NCBI GenBank assembly: GCA_006503535.1
Contig: QYRS01000014.1
Location: forward strand, 620,001-684,000
Length of the DNA: 64,000 nucleotides
Direction of reading: 5' to 3'
Origin: Arthrinium phaeospermum
Taxonomy: Eukaryota; Ascomycota; Sordariomycetes; Amphisphaeriales; Apiosporaceae
Shown: piece by piece, positions 22,618 through 33,899 of the stretch
Layout of the letters: every line of letters begins with the position of its first letter
Position numbering within the stretch: the stretch's first letter is position 1
Notes under the pieces: model-generated
Told to the model about the DNA's origin: nothing
Databases searched by the model: none
The model's input: only the letters and a program-made list of their open reading frames with translations
Translations under genes and position numbers: made by a program

Positions 22618-24695
22618 CTTGATGGAAGTGGTGTTGGGAAGTATGTAAGTAACAAGGTATATACAGACAAAAAAGTGAGTCGGACCGGCGACGAAGAAGT
22701 GAAGATAATAATAAAATAGGTGGTGAAGAATGGAAAAGTCGATAGGATCCTGGGCTAGCCGATGAACTATTAAGAGAAAGAGCCCAAGCCAAGAAAAGGA
22801 CGGACGAAGTCGTCTTATATGCAATTTGGCGGTCCGTCCATCGGCTGAGGCTCACCTCATTGTCCTTGCGCCTGCCCGCTCTGCCCGCTACTAACACTAA
22901 CCACTAGCTAGCCACCCCATGCGGAAGCCCGTTCGTCTCGGAAACGTTTCCTTCGCGCAGTCGGTTGACAGGAGGTTTCAGCGCGCCCATGGGTTGCTGC
23001 CATGGGCTGTCAGTGGTGGTAGCCCGTTGTCGTCGTCGGCGTTGTTTCGTCTTGGCGCCCGCCCGCCCCGATGCGTCGGTCCAGGCCAAGAGGAATTCCC
23101 CCCATCGGGTCCAAAATAGTCACATCAGCGCGACGTGAACAGGGCCATCCTTACAGTCTTGGCGCAACTACCGAAACATCGGGGGGCAGGGGAGGGAGAG
23201 AGAAAGAAAGCGAACGCGACTCGGCGATTGCATCTCACGGTTCTCTCACTTTTTTATTTTTACATACGAGACGATGCGACGAAGAAGCAGCGAGGAACAA
23301 AGAGGCGGGCAGTAGGCGGGCCAATCAGAGACCGCGGTGGTGCGTGGAAGTGGCCTTGTTTCGCGATGAAACGCCTCAGCACCGACCCCTGGGCAACGCC
23401 CCCCTCCAACCCTCCAACCCAAAAGCCAAAAAGATGGGATATGCCTGCCTGCCAACGAGCCAATGCGCAAGTGGAAGCGAGCACTGATCCTGCGCAGCGC
23501 ATGATCGCGACATGGGAAAAGCGAGGGAGCTCACGCGATGTTGGCCAGACTCGGGGATCGGCGCTGATCTCCCATTGGCCCGAGAACCCAGAGAGATCTG
23601 GGGGGCATCATCGCCGAACCAGGATCCGGGACGGGTCGCACACTGATGAGGCGTCTGATTTGCTTCCAGGTTCATGTTTCCTGCTCTTTCTGATCTTGCA
23701 TCTGGATAGAGGAGTTCTGGGAGGAGGGTGCTGCCACCGCTTGCAATTTGCATCTTATTGCCTATCGATATCGATCAAACTAAGAGTAGCACCACCACCG
23801 ATGCGACGCCGTTGCACAACGGGTGCAACGGGCCCGCAGGTTGCGACTCCGGCCCTCCCCAACGCCCAATCATTCATTAACCACTGGCGTCGCGAAATGG
23901 CACCCTCTTCCAATCATCCGAAGAGACCCCCCGTGACACCTTGGCATTGGAAACGGTGTAAACGCAAGCAGAGAGAAAGGAAAAGCAAGTCTATGTAAAT
24001 GAGTATCCCCAGACGTTTCACGCACCCAGAGCCCCAACGAGTAAGCATATGCTTGGAGTCAAAAGCATAACCACTGGGGACGCGACAGCTTCTCGCGTGT
24101 CGGGCCCCTCGGGACCACCCGAGAATTGTTTACTGTACAACCGGGCTGGGGCTCCGGCCAACGGTCAGGCCCCTCGACTCTCCTTGGGTTTCAGGCCGTC
24201 GCCGGCGGCTACTGCGGCATCGTGCCAACATGCGAGGCGTTGCTGGACATGGCCTGATCTGATGTCCGTGTTGCGGGTGGAATATATATCGCTGTCGCTG
24301 CCCGACTGATATAGCCTACTCGAGATATTTCATCTTACTTTGCAGTTCTTCTAGGCCGGGACGTTATCGACTGCCGCTGTCACAACTGGTGCATCATGCA
24401 CAGGCTCGTCGGTGATGATTTGCCTCTGCACAGAGGGCTCGCCATCGCTTTTGTTGGGCTGCAGCCCAGAGCCTGCTAGCCCTGCCAGGACACTTTCCGG
24501 TACAACCCATCACTTCAAACTCCCGTCCACGTCAACCCGAGGCCATTCACTAACGGCAACAGCCACCTGCGCATCACGGGTCGGCGTCGGTGGGGCTCTT
24601 CTATGAAGAGAAGGTACAGTTAACCCGATAGTAACGCGGACAACTTGTCCTCTCAGGAGACTGGAATATGAAGGGTGGCAATGCAGTGCGGCCGT
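22618..24695. other. Intergenic, 2.1 kb, no convincing gene
   Basis: The left part should be the promoter of the surface-protein gene. A 287-codon plus frame at 23135-23998 has no domain or typical composition and is probably chance. Nothing else recognised. Confidence 0.45.
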
Positions 24696-25322
24696 CTAGT
24701 CTAGTATCACTTGGGTGCATCCGAGCCTATTCAAAGCTGTTCCTTGATGAGTCGGTCGTCGTCCGTCGCCTCCCTGTCCAGACCCAATCGGTGATGAGCC
24801 TCTTGCAGCTGCTGGGAACACCCCGTCCGGGTCGACTGCTTTGCGAGTCTGGTGCAGCGTATTCAATGCTAGGCGTCCATATGCTAACAGCGGCTTATGC
24901 GTCTCGGAGCAGTGGTTGAAAAGCAGGTATGGATGATCGTGACTATCGGTCGTGGCCGCCTTGGAGATTTGGGCCAGCTGCGTCTCCATGGACAGTGTAT
25001 CAGAGGGCCAGATTGGCGGAGAATCAATAAAGCACGGAGAGTTCTCCGGTAGTATGTAGCCTTGTCTCTTGATACTGTCCAGCAGCTCTTCTCTATGTCG
25101 GTACCAGAGGATATCAAACTCGGGTTTGATGGTCGTGTCAAGCCCGGTCGGAGTCCCGGTTCCTTGGCAAGGTTGAGCCTCGTGGTAAGCACAACCCCAA
25201 AGCCTTGGGTTGCAGCTGAGGTCGTGTTGATCAATGAGCCTTTGGGCTCTGAAGATGCGACGTTGTGAAATTCTTCTCGTGTGTGTGTGCCAGCCAAACA
25301 GTAGAACGTTGTTGGCCTTTAG
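24696..25322 (-). pseudogene. Possible decayed fragment of an FAD-linked oxidase gene
   Basis: One minus-strand frame is open from just after a TAA near 25322 down to 24696, with only an internal ATG (24989) and no plausible 5' exon. It reads like coding sequence (LDTTIKPEFDILWYRHREEL; GYILPENSPCFIDSPPIWP; YLLFNHCSETHKPLLAYG) and ends with LALNTLHQTRKAVDPDGVF, weakly like the C-terminal cap of VAO-type flavoprotein oxidases, where an R-x-A-x-DPxGx motif precedes the end. In a neighbouring frame QGFGVVLTTRLNL also resembles such enzymes, which suggests a frameshift near 25190. No FAD-binding N-terminal domain is visible upstream. It is most likely a truncated relic; the family assignment is tentative. 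Confidence 0.3.
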
Positions 25323-25323
25323 T

Positions 25324-25354
25324 CAACAGGCTCTTTAGCCTAAAGAGCCTGTTG
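25324..25354. repeat. Perfect 31-nt palindrome (15-bp arms, 1-nt centre)
   Basis: CAACAGGCTCTTTAG, a single C, then its exact reverse complement. It lies at the 5' end of the decayed oxidase-like frame. It could form a cruciform or RNA hairpin, or be a terminal/target structure of an inserted element. Confidence 0.85.
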
Positions 25355-25985
25355 CCTAACGACCAAGGAGATCAGGCTCTCCACTGGGACGCTTTATACA
25401 CACGGCGCCCATCTGCATAATTGTTTGGGTTTCCTGGAGGCCACTGCTGTAGCATCCGGGAGCTGCGGTGGTCGCATCCGACATGACATGAGATTTCACC
25501 GGTCCCAGCCTGATATTGCCAGGTAAGTTGGAGCCTGGGAACTCCATGAAATTCGCCAATGCTGGTTGGATTCAGGTCACCCTCCGGCTCTTGTGCGACG
25601 TGGGGTTGTCACGAATTCATGACCTCATCAAGGCCTCCTCATTTCATCCGGGCAACATGGTCACGGTCCATTGGGCAACTCGTGCCCGAAGGTTGTACAC
25701 ACAGGAAACCTGCGTCAAAGTACGTATCTCGATATCACTGAATAGAATTACGCAACGTCATGTCTGACATACGCCCCCAAAGTCCTTTGCCTGCCGAGTT
25801 CTTTGTGCACGGGCCGGATGACGCATCCCTCCGTTCAGAACAAACTCGAACGCCTTGGGGTAGGATCTGGCCAGATCGCATCGTCGTTCCAAGCTAGCTA
25901 TTCTTTCCCATGATCATTGTCTTCCAAAAGGTTTCGGCGTACCGGGCTTCGACATGAAGTCGATATCTCGGGACTTACCCCAAAC
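25355..25985. other. Intergenic upstream of the NLR-like gene
   Basis: About 0.63 kb with short open stretches on both strands but no family signal. It should contain the promoter of the SesB/NB-ARC/TPR gene. Confidence 0.4.
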
Positions 25986-28900
25986 ATGTTAGCTCGCTTC
26001 CGGCAGCGCTCGAGCAGAAGACCGAGGTCTGGCTCTAGCAAGACCGGCATTCACGACAGCGTGGTGCTTGAAACTCTTACTCATGGGTTTCCTCGAGGGA
26101 TGAAGCTTCTTTCGATCCGACAGAAGAAGCTTGTGTGGAGTAAGTCCAGATCCTCATGGTTTTCCGTATCTCTCAATCCCATAAACGAATGTGATGCGAG
26201 CATAATACAGCATAGTCTTCATTCACGGCATCACTGGCGACCGCGAGAGGACATGGACACACAAACAAGCCGAGCAGCCATGGCCTCAAACGCTACTTCC
26301 GTCCGCAGTGCCTCGCGCTCGAATATTGACCTTTGGATACGACGCATATGTGGCGAATTGGCAAGAACTCAGGGGTGCAGTCTCAAAGAATGGCATCAAG
26401 CAACATGCATGGAACTTACTCAATGCGATTGATGGTGTACGACAGGAAACGAGCCAAGTAAGATCAACGAATCCAAATATTCTCAGACAGGAAGCACAGT
26501 TTTAATGCAAACCACTGACGTGAGTGCCACCTCAGCGCCCTATCATATTTGTTTGCCATAGCTTAGGAGGATTGATCTGCAAGAAGGTCAGTTTTCACGA
26601 AGTGTCACGAGACGTGGAATGCTAAGCAAATGGCCCAGGCTTTGATTATCTCGCGGGAGGTCAAATCACAAAATCATCTCCATAAGATTGTCTTGTCCAC
26701 TCTAGGGATTATCTTTATAGGAACACCGCACCAAGGCTCCGGTTTAGTTAGCTGGCCTATCGCTGCTGCTAGACTTCTAGGCTTGTCTAGTCTTAAGCAG
26801 ACTAATGCGGGCATCCTAGAAGAGTTACGGCGTGATTCAGCCGACCTGCAGCATCTCCAAGAAAGCTTTCATCACCTCTTGTCTTCCCGAGAGACTGAAA
26901 GTCTCCCCCCGATCCACGTGGCTTGTTGCTTTGAGGAACTTCCAATAGCTGGAAGTACAATGGTAAGTGAGATATCGGTGACATCTGGAGACCGTGCCGC
27001 TCGTTAAACTACTGCCTAGGTTGTTACGAATGAATCCGCCATTCTTCCGGAATCGGAGGTACCGATTGGAATTCATCAAAACCACAGAAATATGACCAAG
27101 TTCGCTTCTGAGCATGACCAGGACTTTCGCACCATCGCTGCCCGGCTGACCCGCTGGATAACTGAGATAACCCAAATCAGACGGCCTGGCACTCTACTGT
27201 ACAGCCGAAATGCTCACCCAATGTCACCATGCGATGTAATGGATGCATCGCAGGGCCCTGTATCGGCAATGGCGCCTCTAACGATGGATTCGGAATCCAA
27301 AGAACATTACTTCAGTCCATCCCATTCGTCGTCTTCCCCTGGCTTTGTTAAGGTCCCTCAGGGGAACAACTACATTGTCAACTCAAAGATCGCTCACCTA
27401 CCGGTCTACTTCCCACCGTCCTGTGCCGATAGGCGAAAGTATTTCCAGCCGCGACCTGCAGAACTCAAAAGAATATCCGACGCTTTGGTGCCGAATCACT
27501 CGTGCTCTTTGAAGCCAAGATCAACGAATCTGTTAGTCTTTGCGATGACTGGGCTTGGGGGTTCGGGGAAAACTGAAGTTGCACATGAATTCATCCGTGT
27601 CTACAAGAACAAGTTCGATGCCATATTCTATCTGGTGTCAGACTCGGTTGCGAGGCTTTCGGATCAGTTCACTAGGCTTGCGGCCGTTCTCGGCCTAGTT
27701 GGTGACTCCGAACGGAATGACCAGGCAAGGTGTCTGGAGGTTGTGAAACTCTGGCTAGGAAACCCGATAAAGGCGGTACCAGAGATTGGGAACCCCAAAA
27801 ATGACAGTACGGAAAGAGCAAGGTGGCTCCTCATCTTCGACAACGCGGACAACCCAGATTACCTGGACCAGTTCTGGCCCCATGCGGGCTACGGAAGTGT
27901 TTTAGTAACAAGTCGAAGTCCCCTCGCTAGGTGCCGGTTTCTGAACCCAACCGACACCCTGGAGCTTGGCAGTCTACCCCTGGACGATGCCGTGTCGCTC
28001 TTGAAATACCTAACTGCGGACGAGGAAAGCCGAAACTCGGCAACGGACGCTGCTGCCAGAGCTATTGCTATCCGTCTCGATAGTCTTCCGTTAGCCATCG
28101 ACCAGATTGGTACCATTATTGTCGATCGCCATATGTCCATTGTGCGGTTCGCAGCAGTCTACTCACGGACGAGAGACTTTCACAGTCTCTACAGTGAGAG
28201 GAAACTCCACCAGGGCTACGAGCACAGCCTGGCCTCAGTTTGGGCATTCGAAAACCTCGAGAGGGAGCCTTTCGCAGTCCTGTGCGTGGTGGCATTTCTG
28301 GACCCAGAGGGCATTGATGAGGCACTCCTTGACCCGGCCTGTTGTGTTCCCCAGACGAAACACTTTCCTAGCATCACTTCGGGATACCACTACCACTTGT
28401 CCAAGCTACTAAACACATCAATGCTGGAGAAGGATCGCAACACCGGACGCGTGCGCATCCATCGACTCGTCCAAGAAGTGGCGAGGGCAAAAATGGCAGA
28501 GGTGCCAGGTGCACTTTCCACGGCGTTCAATGACGCCTTCTCCCGAGTAGCATCACAGTGGCCGTTCCTGATTAGGGTTTATGTGATAGGCACCTCGGGG
28601 AAAGTCGACAGATGGTCGAAGTGCGACGCGCTTTTCCCACACATTCTTCATCTCTCCCAGATTTTCAATGACTTACTTCCCTCTGAAAGAAGCAACGTTG
28701 CCGGCATTGACTTCGCCGAGTTGACACTGGAAGCCGCCCGGTAAGCCGAATCAAGCTTTTCCTCCCTCCTCACCTTTCAACTATATTCAATTACGACTGA
28801 GCGTGTTCAATCTACAGATGGCGGATGGAATGTGGACTTGGACATCAAGCAGGGCCGTTGATCGATCTAGTCGAAGGAATCTACAATTCTCTGGACCAGT

Positions 28901-29876
28901 CGACGTATAGCAGACAGTACGGGCAACTCTATCGAGCAAAAGTGATTCTTGCATGTCATTATGGTAACGGAGAAGAATGCCTCCGGTTTGCTCGATTGGA
29001 GATTGAACAGGAACAGAGCCGCGCCGATAAGGAAGGCCGCTTGACGGGCGAGCTCGCCATCTCCAACAACGACATGGCCATGGCACATGCGTATTGTGGT
29101 GAGTTCACAAAAGCGCTACCTTATCTGGCCAGGTCTCAAGAAATTCGAAGGCAGCTCCCGGGCTTCACAAGGTTCAATCTTTACTCTCCTCTTGTTCACC
29201 TTGGTTTGGTTTACAACTGTATGGGCGAGACAGAGAAGGCCGCTGCTGTACTCACTCGGGCACTGGACGACCGCCAGCGCGAAATCGGACGCGATGACCG
29301 CGTTTCACTTAGGTATGTCGAATATTATGACAATACTGGCGAAGCTTGGCGACACGAGGTGACAATTGTTGGAGAACAGAACCGCCTCAATCTACTATGC
29401 CTTGGGAAACGTCAGACTCCGCCAAGGGGACCTCAAGTCGAGTCTTGCACTCCACCAAGAAGCTCTGCATCGAGCCCGAGAGATCGCGGGTTCGACAAAC
29501 AAGAGCACCCTCAGGTGTATGTTTCAGGTAGCCAGAGTGCTCGCTGCCCTGGAACGGCATACAGAAGCCTAGTAAGTGACCCATCGGCGGATAAGTGGTA
29601 TGGCTGGGCTGGCTCACACCGACCGTCAGCGAGCTTCTCAACGCTGTGCTCTGCAACACGATCGACTACAGGTACGCCGAGAGAGAAACTGCGGGTGCTG
29701 CCTACCTTTTTGCGACTTGCTGCAAGAGGCTCGGTAAAGACAGTGAAGGGCGTTCCTGGCTAAAGAGGAGCGTTGGGATTCATAACGGCTTGAGGCCGAA
29801 TGCAACTCGTACGGAAGATGACATAGCTGAGAGTGACGTGTTCGATCTCGTCATATACGACAACATTTACTGTTGA
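25986..29876 (+). CDS. Fungal NLR: SesB-like hydrolase, NB-ARC, TPR (about 1,143 aa, apparent 1-nt frameshift)
   Basis: Exons 25986-26139, 26211-26457, 26536-26586, 26639-26962, 27020-28740, 28818-29312, 29380-29571 and 29630-29876; all junctions from 26139 on keep the frame. The SesB-like alpha/beta-hydrolase domain (about 50-290) shows VDIVFIHGITGDRERTW, nucleophile elbow CHSLGGL (Ser as nucleophile, Cys replacing the first Gly), GTPHQGSG, and NHRNMTKF with the likely catalytic His. The NB-ARC domain (about 430-700) shows P-loop GLGGSGKT, Walker B-like RWLLIFDNADN, and SVLVTSRSP. TPR-like helix pairs follow (about 835-1100: AMAHAYCGEFTKALPYLARS; YYALGNVRLRQGDLKSSLAL). These proteins are candidate self/non-self or immune receptors in which ligand sensing by repeats and nucleotide-driven oligomerisation switch on the N-terminal effector. 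Between MLARF...GMKLLS (ATG 25986) and DPTEEACVD the frame shifts by one missing base near 26113; it is either an assembly error or a real lesion. Confidence 0.8.
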
Positions 29877-30438
29877 ACTATTACTGTGAGAGGTGTGGGA
29901 TATGGCGGCTCTTTTATTTCGATGGTATTTCGCTCGAGATGGCTAGGTTGGGCTAGGTAGTCCTATTGACTGCGATATTTGGCGGCGGCATGACTTTTAG
30001 AGAATCAAAGAGTGGGCAATGCAAGTTGACGTGGATCAGACTTATTATATACTGCCAAACGTTTCCGTAACTTCGAGCTTAACATTTTCTCTCCAAATTT
30101 TATGTTATTAGCCCGGTATTAACTGATGACCCTGTATTACCCAACTACCATTCGTGTCTGCGTGTCAGTATGGATTATCCCAAGTAATGTGGAATAACCT
30201 GCGCTGCACTAAACGCTTCAGGATTACGCAGTTGGAATAACCACGCGTACGCTACCTTCGGGAGCCTACTGTCCAGAGATGGCCCAGTCGAATAATCACC
30301 GACTTGCAGTTTCTGTCCCTCGCCTCAATTAATTCCCATCCTCTGACCCAAACGAACCATCCATCTTCTCACCATCTACAACCCCCCCACACACACGATA
30401 ATCCCGGGATTCCAAAAGAGCCAGCCTTCGTCTTCATC
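29877..30438. other. Intergenic, 0.56 kb
   Basis: Contains the 3' end of the NLR gene and the promoter/leader of the next secreted protein, with a C- and CA-rich stretch just before 30410. No gene recognised. Confidence 0.5.
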
Positions 30439-31174
30439 ATGACCCCGTCGAGCCCCATCGTCGCCAACGCCATTGCGGCCGTGATGGCCATGGTAGCCAT
30501 GCTCGCCCTCGCCGCCCTGCCCGTCGCCGCCGCCCCCCAGGACGCCGCCCCAGCGAAGCGAGGTATCGGCTGGCTGTACGACTACTGCGACGACGACTGG
30601 GCCATCATGCCCCCTTACTACTTCACGGGCAAATGCAACGTCACCCATCCCGAGGCCAAACGCGACTGGCTCTCCATCGACCTCACCGGGTGCTACACCG
30701 TCACCGACGACGGCTTCCTGTCGGTCGACAACGGACGCGTGTGAGTATTGACGACTTGCTTTCTGCCTTGTCGGATCCCATGCTGACTGCTGGCGACGAT
30801 AGCGGCGGCATGGACAAGCGATGTGACCGCTGCAGCCGCTGCACCTTCATCGAGGACGACGTCTGCATGATGTGCAGCTGCTCCGTCAAGGATGGCAGCT
30901 ACAAACACTGGGCCATCAAGGATCTGGGTACGTGTTCCATCCATCACCCTTTTCATCAAGCTACAATGCCACTTTGATCGCGGCACCCACCCTTTGTACG
31001 GATTGACACTAACGCGGGCGTAACAACACAGACGACGACCTCCGAGTCGACTGGGACAACGATCGCATCTGCTGCGGCGAGTGGTGGGGTGGTCCCTACT
31101 GCGGCTTCCGGGGCAAGCCTCCCAAGCCGGCCGTTGCGGGCCAGATCAACTACCTCCCGACGCTGTGGCCTTGA
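30439..31174 (+). CDS. Secreted Cys-rich CVNH-like protein, 189 aa
   Basis: Exons 30439-30740, 30803-30927 and 31032-31174, 190 codons in frame. Residues 1-32 form a signal peptide; K40-R41 is a Kex2-type dibasic site, so the mature chain may start at GIGWLYDYC. The pattern SIDLTGCYTVTDDGFLSV, a Cys pair with a short loop, MCSCSVKDG, then KDLDDDLRVDWDNDRICC resembles the cyanovirin-N homology (CVNH) fold, whose fungal members bind oligosaccharides. At least twelve Cys suggest a disulfide-rich extracellular protein. The second intron lies at the same place and phase (after -L, before DDD/DDA) as in the two CVNH-like genes at 36.6 and 37.8 kb; the first does not. Lectin activity is inferred. 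It could also be a small secreted effector. Confidence 0.65.
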
Positions 31175-31624
31175 GATGCCGGACCGAGATACATACCAAA
31201 GGAGAAGGGAGAAGGGGAATATGGTTACAAGGATGGACAGAACATAGATCAGTGCCCCTGAGGTGGCATCATGTGACGCAACAAAGGGGGATTGCACACA
31301 TCTAGTAGACATAGACTGCCGTAACTTCGGCTTCTCAATGCATTGAACCCCAAAACTGGCATGCGTTTCCACCTTGGGCAACGGAGATTCTATCAGGAGA
31401 ATGTGCAAATGCAAATGGTATCATTAGACCAACTATCGTGTACAGTGTGGGTGGGTATCATCAAACATTATCCAACCGTCAGCCAGCCAAGGCGCCATCT
31501 CCCGGTTGTCATTAGGCACTCAGCCGGGCTGACGTAACTTCTGCTGACCAGAAACAGCCAAATCATTACATATCAAACAACAACATCAACATCATTAACA
31601 TCATCCTCACCAAAGACAGTCGCC
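31175..31624. other. Intergenic between convergent genes
   Basis: 450 nt holding the two 3' ends. No gene recognised; A/C-rich ATCA-type simple sequence near 31560-31610. Confidence 0.5.
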
Positions 31625-32389
31625 TCACTCCAGCCAAGCCCAACTCATCAACACCCGCCCGCTGTCCTCCGGCGCCAACTGCGTGAACACGCTGATAGTC
31701 ACGTCCAAGTCCGTCGGCTGGCACCCCGTGCAGCGGTCCACGACCGTGACGTCGACGGAATGGTTCCCTCCTCCTCCACCCTCCTTGTAGTCCCGCTGGA
31801 TGCGGATCTTCTTACCGCAGAGCGGGTTGGAATTCGAGTTGCCGCCGGCGCCGCGGTTCGCGCCCGCGGCGTCAAAGGTGATGTGGCTGACGGCGGCGAT
31901 GGCGTCGCCCTCGCTCGACGTGATGCCGCACGCGCCCAGCCCGGGTTGGTAGTAGGTCAGGTCGCCGGTGAAGACGCCGTGGTTGGAGGGCAGCGGCAGG
32001 TTCTTGGTCGAATTCTTGTTGTGGGACAGACCGACGCCGAGGCCGACAGCGAGGGCGAGTATGAGGACGAGGAGCAGGGCGGCGAGGCAGAGCAGGAGGA
32101 AGCGGCGCGAGCGGCCGCCTAGGTACGTGCGGTGCGGGGGCAGGACGGCGTCGAGGCGTCGCTGCAGCGCAGATCGGGGCTGCGACGATGGGGGCGCTGT
32201 CCCTACTCCTCCTTCTTTGGCGGGCGCGTGCTGGGTCCCGTCGCTGGGGGCGCGAACAAAAAGAGGCGCATTCTTGCGGCGCGGCAGTTCCTTGAGTCGG
32301 TCCAAAAACGAGGCTCGAGGCGGGTGGCTGGGTGTCTCCCAATCGGGCGTCTGGTAGACGGGCTGCTGCGACGGTTGAGGCTCGGTCAT
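31625..32389 (-). CDS. Membrane-anchored RlpA/expansin-like double-psi beta-barrel protein, 254 aa
   Basis: Single exon. Residues 1-95 are a Pro/Ser/Arg-rich cytoplasmic segment without signal peptide; 97-121 is one strongly hydrophobic segment preceded by RSRR, predicting a type II anchor. Residues about 137-252 form a rare-lipoprotein-A-like double-psi beta-barrel: FTGDLTYYQPGLGACG, AAVSHITFD, NPLCGKKIRI, VDVTVVDRCTGC (D218 in the position of the conserved barrel Asp) and DLDVTISVFTQLAPEDSGRV. Fungal proteins of this type are related to expansins, cerato-platanin-like and barwin-like proteins, and are thought to loosen or bind wall polysaccharides without hydrolysis. A Gly-rich loop (204-208) interrupts two strands. 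The location in a run of cell-wall and secreted genes fits. Confidence 0.82.
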   Translation of the reverse strand: MTEPQPSQQPVYQTPDWETPSHPPRASFLDRLKELPRRKNAPLFVRAPSDGTQHAPAKEGGVGTAPPSSQPRSALQRRLDAVLPPHRTYLGGRSRRFLLLCLAALLLVLILALAVGLGVGLSHNKNSTKNLPLPSNHGVFTGDLTYYQPGLGACGITSSEGDAIAAVSHITFDAAGANRGAGGNSNSNPLCGKKIRIQRDYKEGGGGGNHSVDVTVVDRCTGCQPTDLDVTISVFTQLAPEDSGRVLMSWAWLE

Positions 32390-32818
32390 GTTGATGCACT
32401 GCGCGGATCGACTGTTATATTGAAGGGGCGGCGATTTGCAATTGAGGTTGTCGTCTGGTCATGAGAAGGGAAGGGGAAGTGAAGGGATTCCCATGGCAGT
32501 TACACAGGGAGTGCGCCAAAAGTTGGCATTGCCCGGTCCATTGCTGGCGCCGAAATCAAGGCAGGATGCATGCGCAAGAATTCAGGTTTGGATGCGACGT
32601 GACGACAAACATGCCACCCCGAAGCAGGTCTAGCTTGCTGGCCTGCTAAGCGCTGCTGCTGGTGAGCCACCTTAGGCCACTTTTAGGCCTAGAGCCACTG
32701 TATTACCAGCCACTACGGGCTGTGGAGTACGGTAGAGCCAAGACCTGCCAGTGCCTGTGCCCCCGCCAAACCCCTGGCGGGAGCCCCTGTAGGCTAGACT
32801 TCTGGGGGCCTAGGCTGG

Positions 32819-32869
32819 CCAATAATTCGATGCTCTGTCTGATTCACCGCCAACGCCATCGAATATTGG
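32819..32869. repeat. Imperfect inverted repeat
   Basis: CCAATAATTCGATG at 32819-32832 and CATCGAATATTGG at 32857-32869 are reverse complements apart from one missing base, separated by 24 nt. It lies inside the Cys/His-rich open frame. Possibly a hairpin or an element relic. Confidence 0.5.
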
Positions 32870-33843
32870 CAGGATCTGCTGAACATCGTCAATATGGCCC
32901 GAAAGTCCCGTCAGGTAATCTTAAAAAGATCAGCAAGAAAAGCAAGTCAGCAAGATGTTCGTCATCGGGGACACTGAGATCGCCAATCTTCTTTTTTTTC
33001 ATAGATTTTACGAACTCAATGGCCGTACGGAGGTCAACATGCCGAGTTTTCTGCCCAAAGCCGGCATATGGCGAGCATGAGTCGCCGCCCGGCCTTTGCC
33101 GTCTCGTTCAGAAGATTGGAGTCTGGTAATAAGTGGTCTTCAAATTCTAGGGGGCCCATGTCCATGTAGGTGCTTGTTTTTTTCTCTCATTCTCTCTCAC
33201 TCGCTCATCTCCCCTGACCGAGCGGCCGACCGTCACCCCGGACAGGTGCATCGCGGTGGGTAGAAATCGCCAATCCCTATTAACCGCCCTAAGCTTCTTC
33301 TTCAACCTCGAGCCCACCACGTGCTCGGCGACAGCGATCGCTTCTGTTCCTGGTCTGGGGTTACACTCTACTCCGTACAACTCTTGCTATGCAGCAGTTC
33401 GGCCGACCCGGTCACTTCATTGCGTCGCCTACGGAGTACTCGGCGAGATGCGATGCTCTGCATCCAGCCGTTCATGGCGGTTTGATATGACGGATTGCTC
33501 GGCATCCAGTTACTTATGCATAGAGCCCAGCCCATTCACCAGACTACACAACTCGCGACAAGAGCGGGAGACCAGAAGCAAACCGCTCTGATTGGGCAGC
33601 AACGAAGCTTAATAGTAGCCAGATAAGTGGGCGGGCGTGGATATCCAGTCACTTGTCACCAGGCCCTGGGTGGTGATCTACGTCGACCTGACCCGGAACG
33701 GGAGGCCGACTACTTTCCCTTCTGGCTAAATGACCAGAAATGAACACCCCCTCCCTGAACCAGCCAATCGCACGTGGGGGCCAGGCAGTGACGTTGCCCG
33801 TACCAAGCACTTGGGTGGCCAGGGTCTGATTAGTGAGGGACGA

Positions 33844-33899
33844 TTGCCAGATTAGCTCCCACTAATCTGGCAACTTGTCAGGGGCCAGGGGTGCTATAA
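33844..33899. promoter_or_regulatory. Perfect 12-bp inverted repeat followed by a TATA-like box
   Basis: TTGCCAGATTAG (33844-33855), a 6-nt spacer, then the exact reverse complement (33862-33873); a CTATAAAT box follows at 33894-33901. The arrangement looks like a transcription-factor palindrome just upstream of a TATA box on the plus strand, yet the next confident start codon (subtilase) is about 780 nt downstream. It could drive a long leader, a non-coding transcript, or be fortuitous. Confidence 0.35.

Noticed and set aside
23135..23998. 287-codon plus frame
   Set aside because: Basic, low-complexity translation with no recognisable domain; likely chance in a GC-balanced intergenic region.
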